From the NCBI GenBank assembly GCA_002286855.1, contig NRSV01000006.1, positions 62,001-126,000 of the forward strand: a DNA stretch of 64,000 nucleotides, in the 5' to 3' direction. The translations under genes and the position numbers were made by a program. Origin of the DNA: Bipolaris cookei (lineage: Eukaryota; Ascomycota; Dothideomycetes; Pleosporales; Pleosporaceae). Below are positions 1 through 10,980 of the stretch, in pieces (position 1 is the stretch's first letter; each line of letters opens with the position of its first letter). The notes under the pieces were generated by a model. That model saw only the letters and a list, made by a program, of their open reading frames with translations, did not search any database and was not told where the DNA came from.

Positions 1-300
1 GGCGCCTAGGCCGCCTTCTGGGTAGGTCACCTCGGTGTGAGCAGTCGAGGTGATGGATCGAGATTCCTCATCATGAGACTGGCGAGACTTCTCATATCCA
101 GTTGCAGTGTTGTTTGGGAGATTCTCCTTGGAGCTGGCTGATGCCAGGGCATCGGCGGTTTGAGTTGGGGCACTTGGGCATGGCGATAACGTGTCTAAAG
201 GCGGAATGGTGAACTCTGCTTGAGGATAGGTGTTGACTCGAGCAAGAGGGTTGAGCGGGCTGATTGATCCTGGCGTGCTGCCTTTGGGTTCGCTGCTCAT
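1..300 (-). CDS. MFS monocarboxylate-type transporter, N-terminal fragment cut by the window edge
   Basis: The minus-strand frame starting with ATG at 300-298 is open for exactly 100 codons to base 1 without a stop. It begins MSSEPKGSTPGS, continues as a hydrophilic Ser/Thr/Pro-rich tail, and ends with EVTYPEGGLGA just at the edge. A charged cytosolic tail followed by a (Y/F)PEGG(L/W)GA motif is what precedes the first membrane helix in fungal monocarboxylate-porter-like MFS proteins (Mch/Esbp6 family), so the helices should lie left of the window. Substrate cannot be told: the family includes carboxylate and riboflavin carriers and secondary-metabolite exporters. The start is the first ATG of the frame; a further upstream exon is not excluded. 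The family call rests on one short motif plus tail composition. Confidence 0.6.
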   Translation of the reverse strand, partial: MSSEPKGSTPGSISPLNPLARVNTYPQAEFTIPPLDTLSPCPSAPTQTADALASASSKENLPNNTATGYEKSRQSHDEESRSITSTAHTEVTYPEGGLGA

Positions 301-2667
301 ACGCGGTGCTGAGGTGATATTGGAACAGGGTTCGATGGCGTGTGATGAGAATGTGCGTAATGCACGTGCGCTTGAATAAAGTTTGAAAGAGCTCCTGCAC
401 AGTCCCCGAGGTGCGTCCACTTCTACCCGTAAGTACCTCCCAGTCGGTAACACGGGCCGTTGATTGAGTCGTGATTATGGTTCTCCAGTCTTTTCGTGTA
501 GTAAAACAGAAGAGAAGACCCAGAGGTATAAGTAGGGCAGGGAACAGTGGAGGAGATAACGGCTATGACCAAAAGACCCACTTGGCGGCTTCGTTTATTT
601 CTCTAGATGCGGTATCGCCCGCTACCGACGAAGGGTTTTCCGCCATGTTCTTACCAACCGGGCCATGATTCGCCGTATATGCCGAAGACCAAGACTCGAC
701 TGGATATTGGCGGTGAGTTGGACTGAGTTGACGTATTCCGGAAATAATCTTTTCGGAGTGAGATGCGGAGTTCAGAGCATCGGTATCGGAATACTTGCCG
801 TGGATGGGTTTGTTGGCTTGCGATTGGGCTAATAATTTAGCCGTTGTTCTCTGCCAGGCATATTCCAGACTTGTCCAGCAATATCTCAAATCTATCTGTA
901 ACCTTTAGAATGGATAGCCAACTCTGTGCTTCGGTCAGTGCGCTACACAGTTTGTCATGCACCTTGGTAATCCCACTTTTAGGCATTGAATCCCGACCGT
1001 AATCTCTTTCTGGACTTCGACAAGCATTCCAATACGAGTATAAGTACGTGGATCTCAATTAACCCTGCGAAAGTGTAAATAATTCCTGTGTCCGAACCTT
1101 AATCAGGTACTGAAGTACCAGCCACGTGACTCCGGATCTACGCGGATACCTGTGCATAGGGCTCAGGAGTACATCAATCCCCTTCCCTTCGAAAGAAGAG
1201 TAGAGATAGCAATGAACCATAGTTGCTTGCCACCCCTACTCATCCGCACGCTATGTACATCGTACAACTGGCTATATTGACTTAGAAATCTTGCTAACAC
1301 CCAGTGCTGGCTAGCCAATAAAGTCCATTCAACACCCTGTATATGCATATGGAGTAATGAATCCGCCGTACACACGACTCCAAATTACTCTCAACCAAAT
1401 CACCGGGAATACTAAGACCCTTTGCGTATTCTTTATCGGGTTCTATGCAGTCGTAGCACATGGTGCTTACAGAAGGTTGACGTCATAGATTTGTTGGGAT
1501 CATGAGTAGTCATATTAGCTTTACGAGAAAGTGTTATTAGTAGAACTAAATTTGATTGCGATAGGATATGAACTATCTGCTATCGTATTTTGCCTACCTA
1601 ATAGCAGTAAAGTAGTGAATGTTCTCTATACAAACCAGAATACATCCCTAGCTCTAGCATAGCTATTTTCCAGGTCTGCTGTTGGGATATATATCGAGGT
1701 CGAAATAACGACCTCGGTGTTATCTCAAGAGTTCAGTGCTGACGACTCTTGGTATAGGCCAGCGCACACAACGCACGGACCCATGTAGATTAGCATATAC
1801 TCAACACTGCAGCTATGTACATAGAATTCAGTCTTCTTGTTCCCGTTTTATGCAACTGCAGTTGTTTGACTCAATCAAGGCCTTTGCCGTGCCAACATCT
1901 GCGATCTAGATAGTTATTTTATGAGTTGTAGATAGTAGCTAACTAGCGAAGCAAAATATAATTCCAGATACGGTATATACGACTTCAAGCCTACTCCCAA
2001 ACAGAACCACACGCTATAACTCGCCCCTTGTATGTTCTTTGTCGCAGTTATAGTATGTAATTCATATCCCATACTCACATGGCGCGCTCAGACGTCGTGG
2101 AGTCATAAGGTACGCATACCGCAGTAGCATTATAAGATAGTCACGCGTAGCATTGTAAAACCTTTTATGAGTAGTATGCAAAAGCACATACTGTCATAAT
2201 CGAATTCTGCTCTGGTAATAACAACTGAGGCCCCAAAAAAAGGCCATAGGAATTGGAAACGGCGGAACTAGCTGTAGTAGGTATTCCGCCAATCTCAACA
2301 ATCTATCTAACAATTTAAACGATCGATATTCAAAGCTTCATATCCAGCTTAGATAAACCTGGCTTGCCCATAACTCTGTTAGTCCAGCGAGAAGCAGCGG
2401 TAAATCGTTGGAAACCCAAATACATATGCAACATAGCAAGTATTGTTAATTCCAAATGAAAGAAGAAGGCAACAATACTAATGGCGCAAAAAAAAGAGAG
2501 ACAAACTATCCATATGTCAATAACTCAACCTTAAATAATGCCTAAAAGAGAAAACCCCCCGAGGAACGCATCTACGTTTTCATACATCCACCCTTCCAGT
2601 CCCCATCTTCCAGCAACAATCTCAAGTTCCTCCCCCAGAAAAACCCCTTACTAACCTCACCCCACCC
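301..2667. other. Gene-free stretch, TpA-rich in part
   Basis: No convincing gene was seen. The first part is the upstream region of the transporter fragment. From about 1,380 to 2,620 no reading frame of 60 codons exists on either strand and TpA is frequent. In two lines counted by hand, 1561-1620 has 10 TpA against 8 ApT, and 1921-1980 has 11 against 8. That bias is what repeat-induced point mutation (RIP) leaves, but no repeat family could be named. Confidence 0.4.
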
Positions 2668-3621
2668 TCAAACCGTCCACTCCACATCCTCCATCCACCC
2701 CCCCTCCCCCCAACTGTCCAAACTCCCAATTGTCCCGGAAAACACACCTTCCCCTCCTCCTCCTCCTCCTCCTCCTCATGAACCTGCACCCGACACCCCC
2801 TCGCCCTTGGACTCCTCGCCTCAATCTCAGACTCACGCCACTTATCCGTCCCCGGCAGCACCGCAAGCGCCTTGTTAGAATCAACATCATACAGATCCAC
2901 TTTCTCACCCTCAAGTACCTCCTTGAGCACCTCATTGTGGCCGGGCGACTCGGGGATCAGGGGCTACACGACTGCCAGGCTGAGGGGGATGTATTTTGTG
3001 TTGACAGGCAGGGCGGGGATCCATTTCCAGGGGGTGTGAATGCAGGCGAAGAAAGGGGAGTGGAGTCGCCGTCACGGGAGAAAGGATGGGGGTGCGGCGC
3101 CGGCGGGGGTTGGGGGTGCAAAGAAGGAGAAGCCAGCGAGGTGCTTGGGTATATTCCAGTTCAGGTGACCGTTGTAGGTGGTTGTGCATTGGGAGACGTA
3201 GATGCGGGCCATGCGGAGGGCTTTTGCGGGGATGGAGGAGGGAGATGGGTGGTAAAGTTGCCGGGGACGAAGATGATTTCGTCGTAAGGGCCTTGTTGGG
3301 GGTGGTTAGAATGATTTGGTTATGTGTGTGTGCGTGTATATATCTTTGCAGATCCGATCCCCTACTACTCTTACGGATACGATGGGTTTGGGGATGAAAG
3401 GAGAAATCAACATACCAACAGGTGTCTCACTATACCTTACCACAATCACCGCATCCAACCCACTCTTGAACGCGCCATTCTCTTCATCCGCCCACGAAGC
3501 TTCAAACTCATCATACCTCCTCTTCGGCAACTCGCTTAGCTTTTAGTTTGTTCCATGACGCCTCAGACCTAGGTACGGGACGCCGTTTCGCATCCCCACC
3601 AAACGTACCGTATGTAGCCAT
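2668..3621 (-). pseudogene. Acetoacetate-decarboxylase-like gene, decayed
   Basis: Pieces of one protein family lie collinear on the minus strand but in shifting frames. They are a possible start MATYG (3621), then AVIVVRYSETPVG, an intron (3292-3415, GTATGT...CAAG), PYDEIIFVPGNF, ARIYVSQ, NWNIPKHLA, FFACIHTPWKWIPALPVNTKYIPL, PESPGHNEVLKEVLEGEKV, LPGTDKW and GWMEDVEWTV with a stop near 2668. These match the layout of fungal acetoacetate-decarboxylase-superfamily proteins of unknown substrate. Lesions: a one-base frameshift near 3245; TGA at 3074-3072 where CGA is expected; TAG at 2966-2964 where CAG is expected (...LAVV-stop-PLIPE); a frameshift in the G-rich run near 2700; and no clean 5' exon join. 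Both nonsense codons are explained by C-to-T changes. An (GAG)n run also encodes eight glutamates. It probably yields no functional enzyme. Confidence 0.7.
2753..2779. repeat. (CTC)n microsatellite
   Basis: Uninterrupted CTC/TCC triplet run inside the decayed decarboxylase-like gene. On the minus strand it reads as a run of eight glutamate codons. Confidence 0.85.
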
Positions 3622-5338
3622 TTGCGCTGGAGGATACGACAAAAAGCGGGGAAGCAGGTGGGGTCAGATGTACTACTACAATCCCAAGAAATACACCTCA
3701 TATATATCTTTGGAGCACGAAAAATACAAGGTTGGGGAGGCCAAGTTGCTAAAAGGTTTATCAGCGCAAAAGCCAAGGAAACAACGTTTGTGGCATTAGT
3801 ACTAGGCCGGGTGGCACCCGAGGTCGATTACTTATATCTCATCCCTTCCGCTTTCCTGTCTCGCTCTTCTCCAGGTGGCGTAGTGAGACGGCTGACGCTG
3901 CATTGCATAAGCGCGCAGCGCATTCGATTTGTGAAATTTGGATGATTTCCGTTGGTGATTACAAGTGTGTACCAAAGGGATGTCTCGTTTGGGTGCGCGG
4001 TGGCTGGCGGGGGCGGGGGCGGGGAACAGGGATGGAAGGATGGATGTAAGTAAGCGGAGCGGGATGAAGCGTGTCCGGCTTGTAGGTAGTGCTGCGTGGC
4101 TTTGCGAGATAACGGTGATTGGATGGGGTGGAAATGGATGCAGAAAATATATCTAGATGATATTGAAATGATGAGGTAGGGAAAGTAGATTAGGGCGAGG
4201 ACTGTGAGTATGCAAGGATGCCCAAGCCTCCGAGCGAGAAAGCAGGACTATACAACCGGAAGATTTGGACTCGCGACCAAGATTTCAAGAATGAGGTACG
4301 GTAATGACGATTAAAAACATGACTTGGTGGGGCGATGGAGGGGCGAAGGGGTTAGATGGGGGGGTGCTTAGGTCTTGTGTGGAGGGGAGGAAGGAAGAAG
4401 CCCATCACATTTAAACACCTACACCTGCTCTCCCGTGTCTCTTGCTATTCCAACCCTCATGCGCACAAAAGATGAATTTTCTGTCCCTACAAACGTTATT
4501 CCCTACCGCAAAAGGAATGAAGAAAGCGTCCTCTATTTTTTCTACGTTCCCGCACGTAGCGCTGCAGGCGCACGTGGCTTGGTTGGGATCCTTGCATAGA
4601 GGGATAATTGCGTGCATGACATTATATGTGTGACTATGTATAGCCAGGGTTTCAGAGAGTTGGGAGAGAGGATAAAAACAGGATGGGTAGTATCGGGTTG
4701 GTTTTCGGGGGTGTTTCTGTGTTTGTGTTACACACTTTGTTGTGGGTTTACATTGATGCATGTGAGAATTTGACAACAAAAAGAAGTAGGAGAGAGCCTG
4801 TGTTTCAAGGACGAGTTAGACTAGTATATTTTTATCCATCTTACATGTGGACCCTTCTACTCACGTCCCTTTTTTTCTTCCAAATACTTGGTGAAACCCT
4901 TATCTATATATTTCATGTACCCTGATCCACAGCCTCGGTACCTTTTACCCTTCCCTAACCCACAAACAATTACATTCGCCACCAAATCTCCCATTTCAAA
5001 TCATCCCCATCTATTGGATTCTAGCCGTCTATTCCCAGTGCCTAACCCTTCTCCAGCCGTTCCCTAAACACTTGACTCGTCGGCCATAGGCTCGGCCAAA
5101 TACGGCCAAGAAAACCACACCCAAACACAAGAGCCACCAGAACACTCACACGTGACAGCCGTCATACCTAAACAGGCAGTTGAAGTGCACAAGACGCATG
5201 TCATGCAGGCCGTCCAGCCCGCCGGCGGCTATTGCGACGGGCAGTCTAGTAACAGTAGCGTGGGGAGGTAACATGAAGTCGTGTCTTGGCAGGCGAGACA
5301 TGAGGCGAGTCATAGACACACGTGCGGTATTGCATACA

Positions 5339-5391
5339 TGTACGTGCGTACGTGCGTGCGTATGTGTGTGCGTATGTGCGTGCGTGAACGT
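5339..5391. repeat. Degenerate GTGC/GTAT tetranucleotide tract
   Basis: About 50 bp of alternating purine-pyrimidine GTGC, GTAC, GTAT and GTGT units. This is a Z-DNA-prone microsatellite outside genes. Confidence 0.75.
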
Positions 5392-5857
5392 GCCACTTAA
5401 AGGACCCTGAGTGCGGGCAAGGCGCATGTGCGCTATGGGCAGGAATACATTTGTGGGCTTTCATTGCTCCGAGTTGGGCATACTGTTAGTTAGTAAGAAC
5501 GCATGTGTGTTTTGTGTGTTGTTGACTAGCTTAGTAGCTGTGCTAGTTCTCTTTTGGTGTTGATGTTTTTCGATTACCGACTCTTGGCCTAACGGCCGTA
5601 ACGCCACCCTGGGGCGAAAAGGACCCGTGGTCCTTCGAGTGAACATGGAGGAACCTTGTAGCTTGTAATAGCAACGTGTTGATATGTGGGATGAACTTTT
5701 TCCATTCCATTGCTTACTTGGTCTGTTGTCTGTGTGTTGAGACGGCGGTCAGAAGGCGATGACGATGATGATACAGGAGGTGCGTAAGACGAATTGGATC
5801 GAGGTAAAGAGTATGTAGAGCGTAGTATTAGAAAGATCCCTCTTGAAATCCCCGATG

Positions 5858-5886
5858 TTGACTGACTGATTGACTGACTGACTGAC
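5858..5886. repeat. (TGAC)n array
   Basis: Seven tandem TGAC/TGAT units (tgactgactgattgactgac and on), non-coding. Confidence 0.85.
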
Positions 5887-6433
5887 AAGAAAATCCATCA
5901 AGTCTATAACTATATCATACTTGGAAATAACATATAAAAAGACAGCGCATAAGCGTAGACCTGTTTTGATAACTTTTTTGTGACTGCGATTTAAACGCCC
6001 GTTGTTACAAAGACCCAAAGTCTAGAAAAGGAGTCGGAGAAAAATGGAAAAGACAATGATGACCCAGGGGATATATTCCGCGTAAAACAAATAAAAGGAC
6101 ATGACCACTCATTCACCTCTGGTAATGTGCATCAAATCGTGATACCAAGCGTGGTGTACTGGTAAAAAAAGATACACCTCTCGAGAGATGCATGTACATG
6201 AAGCGAAGCATGTGACGGGCCGGCGGGCTTTTTTTTCGTATCCAAACACCAGGGCTGGCTGGCTTGGGTAGGAGATGAGAATGAAAAGATTCTCCCAATC
6301 CGAGAAACGCCAGGAGATGCAGATGACGAAGAGGTGAAACCAGTCGTGACCTTTTCGTCTTGGATGATAGAAAATGGGATTTCAAACGTCGGGTATTAAG
6401 AGAAGTAGAGGTAAAGTTCATGGCATGTATGGT

Positions 6434-8282
6434 TTAGAACATGGAGGGATCTATGCCACCCATTCCAGCACCCGCAACATTGGCATTCTGCAGATTCTGA
6501 AGGTTTCCAGTAAGACCGAGCTTCTGCATGGCCAACTCGGGGTTGCAGTGGGGTGCGTGGGAGCGGTGGTATTTGAGACCGTTGAGGTTCTTGTACCGCT
6601 TGCCACATACTTCACAGCGATATGGCTTTTCCTTCTCCATGCCAACTGTGCCGGGGTATGGGATCGAGGTCAGGGGATCGACAATGGAAAATGTGCCGTC
6701 GTCGTTCTCCTTGAGCTGCTGATTCTGGTGGCCGTGCTGCTTGTGGTACTTGAGACCGTTTTGGTTCTTGTACGCCTTTTCGCATCCAATAACTGGGCAT
6801 CGGAATGGCTTGACCTCTTCGGGGAACGGGAATTGGGGAATACTGGCACCGTTGAGAAGCTGCTGTTCCCGTAAGCGCCTGGCCATTTCACTCTGGTCGT
6901 TTCCACTGAGCTGGTAGTTTTTGAGGGCTGCTTGCAGCTGTGCTTGGTTGAGACCACCGCCCTGCTTGCTGAACAGACGCTTGCCCGGCTGGTCAATTGT
7001 GCCGTTGTTGTCAAAAGCGGCCATGCCAAAGTTGCCGTTGCTATTTCCGTTTCCAAAGTTCATACCCATGGGCATTCCCATGTCCATTCCCATCATTGGG
7101 TTGAAGCCGCCAAAATCCATGTCAAGCTCGGCTGGAGTGCCGGGGTGTGAGGATTCTGGCGAGGTCAAGTTGTGGTTTGCCATGGGCATAGTGCCCATTG
7201 TTGGCGTGTTGACCGAAGACACGGTGGGGTTGTTCTGGAGGTTGAATTGCTGCGAGGCTGAAGGCGTGTTGGGCGTGGATGTTCGCATGCCTTGGTGGTT
7301 TTGCATGTTGTTGGCCATGTTGACGTTGACGTTGAGATTTGACTGCTGGTTCTGGTTCTGGTTGAATTGATTTTGTACTGGGAATTGCTGCATGGGCTGC
7401 TGCTGCTGTTGCTGCTGTTCGTCAATGGAGCCCAGTGTGTCAAAATTTATGTCATCCATATCCATGTCGTCTAGCGAATCCATGTCCTGTACAGTGGACA
7501 GATTGGAGCGGCTGACGGAGCCTATCCGTGGGCGATGGGCGCCAACTGTGCCGGATCTTTGTTGGAAGCCATTTTGGGTGTTGAAGGGTGCATCGCCCTG
7601 GGTCTGGCTGGGCGCAATTGAGTTTGTTGGCGCACCCGATGCAGAGGTGAAGCCGTTTGTGGGGGGTTGTTGGGGGCGGGTGGCAGGCGCGTTTGCGTGA
7701 GTCTCCTCAAAGTGCTGCAGCAGATCGTGCAGCGAGGCGAGGGTGAGGCCGCAGCAAGTAAAGTCCTTCATAAATGCGGCTTCCATTTTGGGCAGATATG
7801 ACGACGAGTGGAACGAAGGCGAGTTGTTGGCAAAAGGTGCGGGTGAAGTGCCCATCATGATGCTGTGTAAAACGTGTTAGTCGGGTTTTGTTGTTGCGGC
7901 CCGAAAAGCGAGTGGGGGTAACTTACTCATCGCGAATCCACGAGCCGACCGAGTGGCCGCCCCAGCTCATGCCGCCGGCGAAGCTGCCCATATTTGTGCT
8001 CTCCCGACGCCCGCGGTCCTTCATGGTGATGGGCCTGGCGCCGCTGTTTCCGTAGAAGGACGAGCCAAGCATGCTGATGGAGGGGTGGCGCTCGCTGATG
8101 CTGGGACGGGCATTGTGATTGAAGTCGAAATTGTTAGGGTTCAGCAGACCTGGGTTGGTGGCGAGGTCTGGCTGGGCCTCTGCCTGCTTGAGGGCAGAGG
8201 TGAGGTTGGAGGTCTGGTTTGGGGGGGAGTTTGAGCCATAGCGCGGGGGCGTCTGGATGTCAATGGGTGAGGCAGTGGCCAT
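6434..8282 (-). CDS. sfp1: Sfp1-like C2H2 zinc-finger transcription regulator
   Basis: Two exons, 8282-7927 and 7862-6434, with a 64-bp intron (GTAAGT...ACAG); 594 aa. Near the exon join is the segment FTCCGLTLASLHDLLQHFEETH, the N-terminal half finger typical of yeast Sfp1 and its fungal relatives. Next come a Q/N-rich middle (QQQQQQQ, NQNQNQQSN) and Met/Gly/Asn-rich low-complexity sequence. Two C2H2 fingers lie at the C-terminus: KPFRCPVIGCEKAYKNQNGLKYH and, after a widened linker, KPYRCEVCGKRYKNLNGLKYH. The wide gap gives the 'split finger' layout. In yeast, Sfp1 drives ribosomal-protein and ribosome-biogenesis genes in response to nutrients through TORC1; the same role here is inferred. 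The start MATASP was preferred because the frame upstream (open to 8804) is low-complexity and leader-like. Confidence 0.85.
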
Positions 8283-8735
8283 GTCTGCGAAGCCGGCGTG
8301 GACTTGGGGCTCTTGGGGGAAGAGCGAGAAACTGCAGTCGCCCGCGTCCTCGAATAAAATGTCCTCGTCTGGTTGGCGGCTAGCGGCAAGCTCGTGGGGC
8401 TTGCGGTGCCAGAGATTGACGAGGGTGGCGGGGGAGTCCTTGTTGACACGGCCAAAGTGCGGCGATGAGGGCTGGTCAACAGGCGTAGTGATGGGAGTGC
8501 TCGCTGCGGTGGATTCGCGCGGCGAGTGGGTGAGGGGAGGCGGGTGCTCGTATGAATCCAGCTTCACGGTTAGGCGAAGTGAATGGGATATAAGCAGCAG
8601 AGGGGTGCGCGCGGTGTTGTGGCGGGGACAGTGCGAGGCGTTTAGGCGCGGTCCCGGATGACTGTGCGGCAGTGGTGTAGTGTGGTGTGGCGTGGTGCAG
8701 GCGAAGATCGATGCGGGCTGCAACAATGGGTGTGT

Positions 8736-8761
8736 TGGTAGTAGCAGTAGTAGTAGTAGTG
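8736..8761. repeat. (AGT)n microsatellite
   Basis: GTAGTAGCAGTAGTAGTAGT run 450 bp upstream of the Sfp1-like start codon, outside the predicted coding region. Confidence 0.75.
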
Positions 8762-10041
8762 AGCAATACGAGGCAACAGCAGAAGAGATGTGTGCCTTCA
8801 GCAATTCAGGTCCGGCGACAATGGTTGTGTTTGAGGGGGGGTTTTAAAAAAAAAGTACCGATGGCCGTGGGTGAAGCCGGGGCTGGGGGGGGGGGCTATA
8901 TGTTGGCGTGGAAGCGGTGACGAGGTTAACGAGGGTAGAAAGGACAAGCGGCCGACTGCTGGGCGGGCTTCGAGGATCCCTGGCGTTGGGTGGGTGGGTG
9001 CGGCCAATTGCGGGCTGGCGCTACTGTAACCTGTATGCGTCGCCGGCAGCAAAGGTGCAACTCTGACGAAGAGCCATGGCGGGTTGCATGACGAAATGAG
9101 CGGCCACACGCGACTGCAACAGAACGGCCGAAGCTCACTGGCGCCCTGCGTGTACGAGCGACAGGCACTCGGCACTGAGAGTGAATGTCATCGAGGGCCG
9201 TCCGTGGCGGGGCGGCGCTGCCGGCCGAGGCGTGTTTGGAGAGAGACGAGACAGAGAGCATGCACGGCCACACGGTTGGTCGCCGCTACAGCTAACAGCT
9301 AGTCGGATGTACGATGCACATGGACTAGAGCCGGAGCGCCTGTTCGTTGCTGTCGTCGTTTGCCATTGTCATTGCCTGCTGCCAGGCCATCCTTGCTGCG
9401 TGGACTGGTCGCCGTCTTCTAGAAGGGCGTACTACTGGGCAAATGGCAGCTGGCAGCATCACTGAGCCTGTGCCCGAGCCCGAGCCCGTTTGCAGTGGCG
9501 CAGGTGTGATCCGAGGAAATTCCGCCCGCGTGTTGCTGATGCACATGGTGTTGCTGGGCTTGGGTATGCTCATAGTGGCGGTGATCACCTGACCAGGGGG
9601 GCTACCTCCCAGCTCCCGACACGGGCCTGCGAACCGCCGCTGACGCTGACGCTGGCTGCATACAGACTACTAGGAATACATGCTACACGGACACACATGC
9701 CAGCTGCTACCGTGGGCGTGTGCGGGTGGTGCTGGCATGGTGGTGGTGGTGGTGCGCAGGAGAGGGGTCGCGCCACACGACGACGAGATGGCACTAGGCC
9801 TAGCCGCAACAAGGCCTGCTCCTCGAGTACGCATACTAGACTCTTGTTGAAGCACTCGTCTAAAGCAAAGCATAGCACGCACTGCAACGCCCTCGACGCT
9901 GCCGTCGCAAACGTTTCAAGCCAGTCGAGCGGGCAGGTCGGCGCGTTGCATCTGCCCTGGCCGGCCTCGTTTCGGCTGTTTGCCTGTGTTTGGGCTGCTC
10001 TTACACAAGCAGCAGACTAAGTGGCCGCCGCCAGCCTGCCT

Positions 10042-10081
10042 AGCCCTGGCGCTACATCGAGAGCCCTGGCGCTACATCGAG
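10042..10081. repeat. Perfect 20-bp tandem duplication
   Basis: The 20-mer agccctggcgctacatcgag occurs twice head to tail (10042-10061 and 10062-10081) in non-coding DNA. Confidence 0.95.
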
Positions 10082-10212
10082 CTGAGGCCCTGTCCCTAGG
10101 TGTACTCCAACCCACCCTAGCCAGCCTCCAGCACCCGCACAGCGGCCACGCTCCAGAGGGCCAGCTGGTAGCCTAGAGTTTGTATACATTGATCCAAGTG
10201 TACTTACCATGT

Positions 10213-10248
10213 GTCCAAGTACCCAAGTATCCAAGCATCCAAGTACAT
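10213..10248. repeat. CCAAGTA-type short tandem repeats
   Basis: Four imperfect units of (T)CCAAGTA/CCAAGCA in a row. They are part of the simple-sequence-rich region upstream of the Sfp1-like gene. Confidence 0.75.
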
Positions 10249-10848
10249 ATGTAGTGGTCCAGCCGCAGTCCTCCCGAGAATCCAGCCTGCAGCCTAGCCA
10301 CAGTCGCAGTCACGCTCCCCCGCGCCCTCGTATACAGACAGTAGTCAATGCAGTGGCAGGCCGGCTACTGCTACCAAGCCTGATACCCCATGGTCCACGG
10401 CCGCTCGCTCTTCTGTATCTGGGGCACATGGTATCGCCTGCTTACGTGCAGCTGCTTAGGAGATCGGCATCAGCCTGAGCCCACGACCCGCAATGTCGTG
10501 CTCCTTCTCCAGCGCCTGCCCCATTTCTCGTCCATTGCCTTAAAGTATGCCCCCCACGCCCTGTTGCTGGCCAAATTACGACTGCCTTGCCTCGACTCCT
10601 GGTCCGAAACATGGCCTCCTGGCCAGCTGACTGCGAATCTATGCTGCCACTGTCGACTTGGTTCCTTTCCGACTACCGGAGCCCGACCACCCGAGCGCTT
10701 GCCTCGCGCCTTCCTTGAGCACAGCAAGCCCATCCCTGCCCGCCTGCCTTGATTGGACCCTGCAGCTGCTCCTACACCCGGCCTTTGCATCGTACGCACG
10801 CACGCGTTGCACTCTGCCAACAGACGTGTACTCACTCATTCACGCACG

Positions 10849-10980
10849 CTCTCTCTCTCTCTCATCTCACTACATCCACTCTTCCACTCATCCCTCCATC
10901 CCTCCATCCCTCCATCCCTCCATCGCTCCGTCCATTCCTCCGTCCATTCCTCCGTCCATCCCTCCGTCCATCCATCCATT
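10849..10980. repeat. Pyrimidine-rich minisatellite (CT)n then TCCATCCC / TCCTCCGTCCAT units
   Basis: A (CT)n run is followed by several 8-bp CCCTCCAT units, which pass into 12-bp TCCTCCGTCCAT units and then CATCCATCCATT. One strand is almost purely pyrimidine. Long frames across it (for example 10658-11074) are produced by the repeat and are not genes. Confidence 0.9.

Larger units (their letters stand above)
3622..6433. other. Intergenic region with simple repeats
   Basis: Only short overlapping frames without recognisable protein features. It holds a G-rich run near 4008-4025, a GTGC/GTAT tetranucleotide tract and a TGAC array (listed separately). The right part is the 3' flank of the Sfp1-like gene. 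Confidence 0.5.

Noticed and set aside
8283..8804. In-frame upstream extension of the Sfp1-like protein (start at 8804)
   Set aside because: The added 174 residues are low-complexity (Leu, Pro, Thr, His) and read like translated 5' leader with microsatellite; a good start exists at 8282.
9490..10020. 176-codon plus-strand frame in the Sfp1 upstream region
   Set aside because: No family signature; overlaps equally long frames on the other strand.
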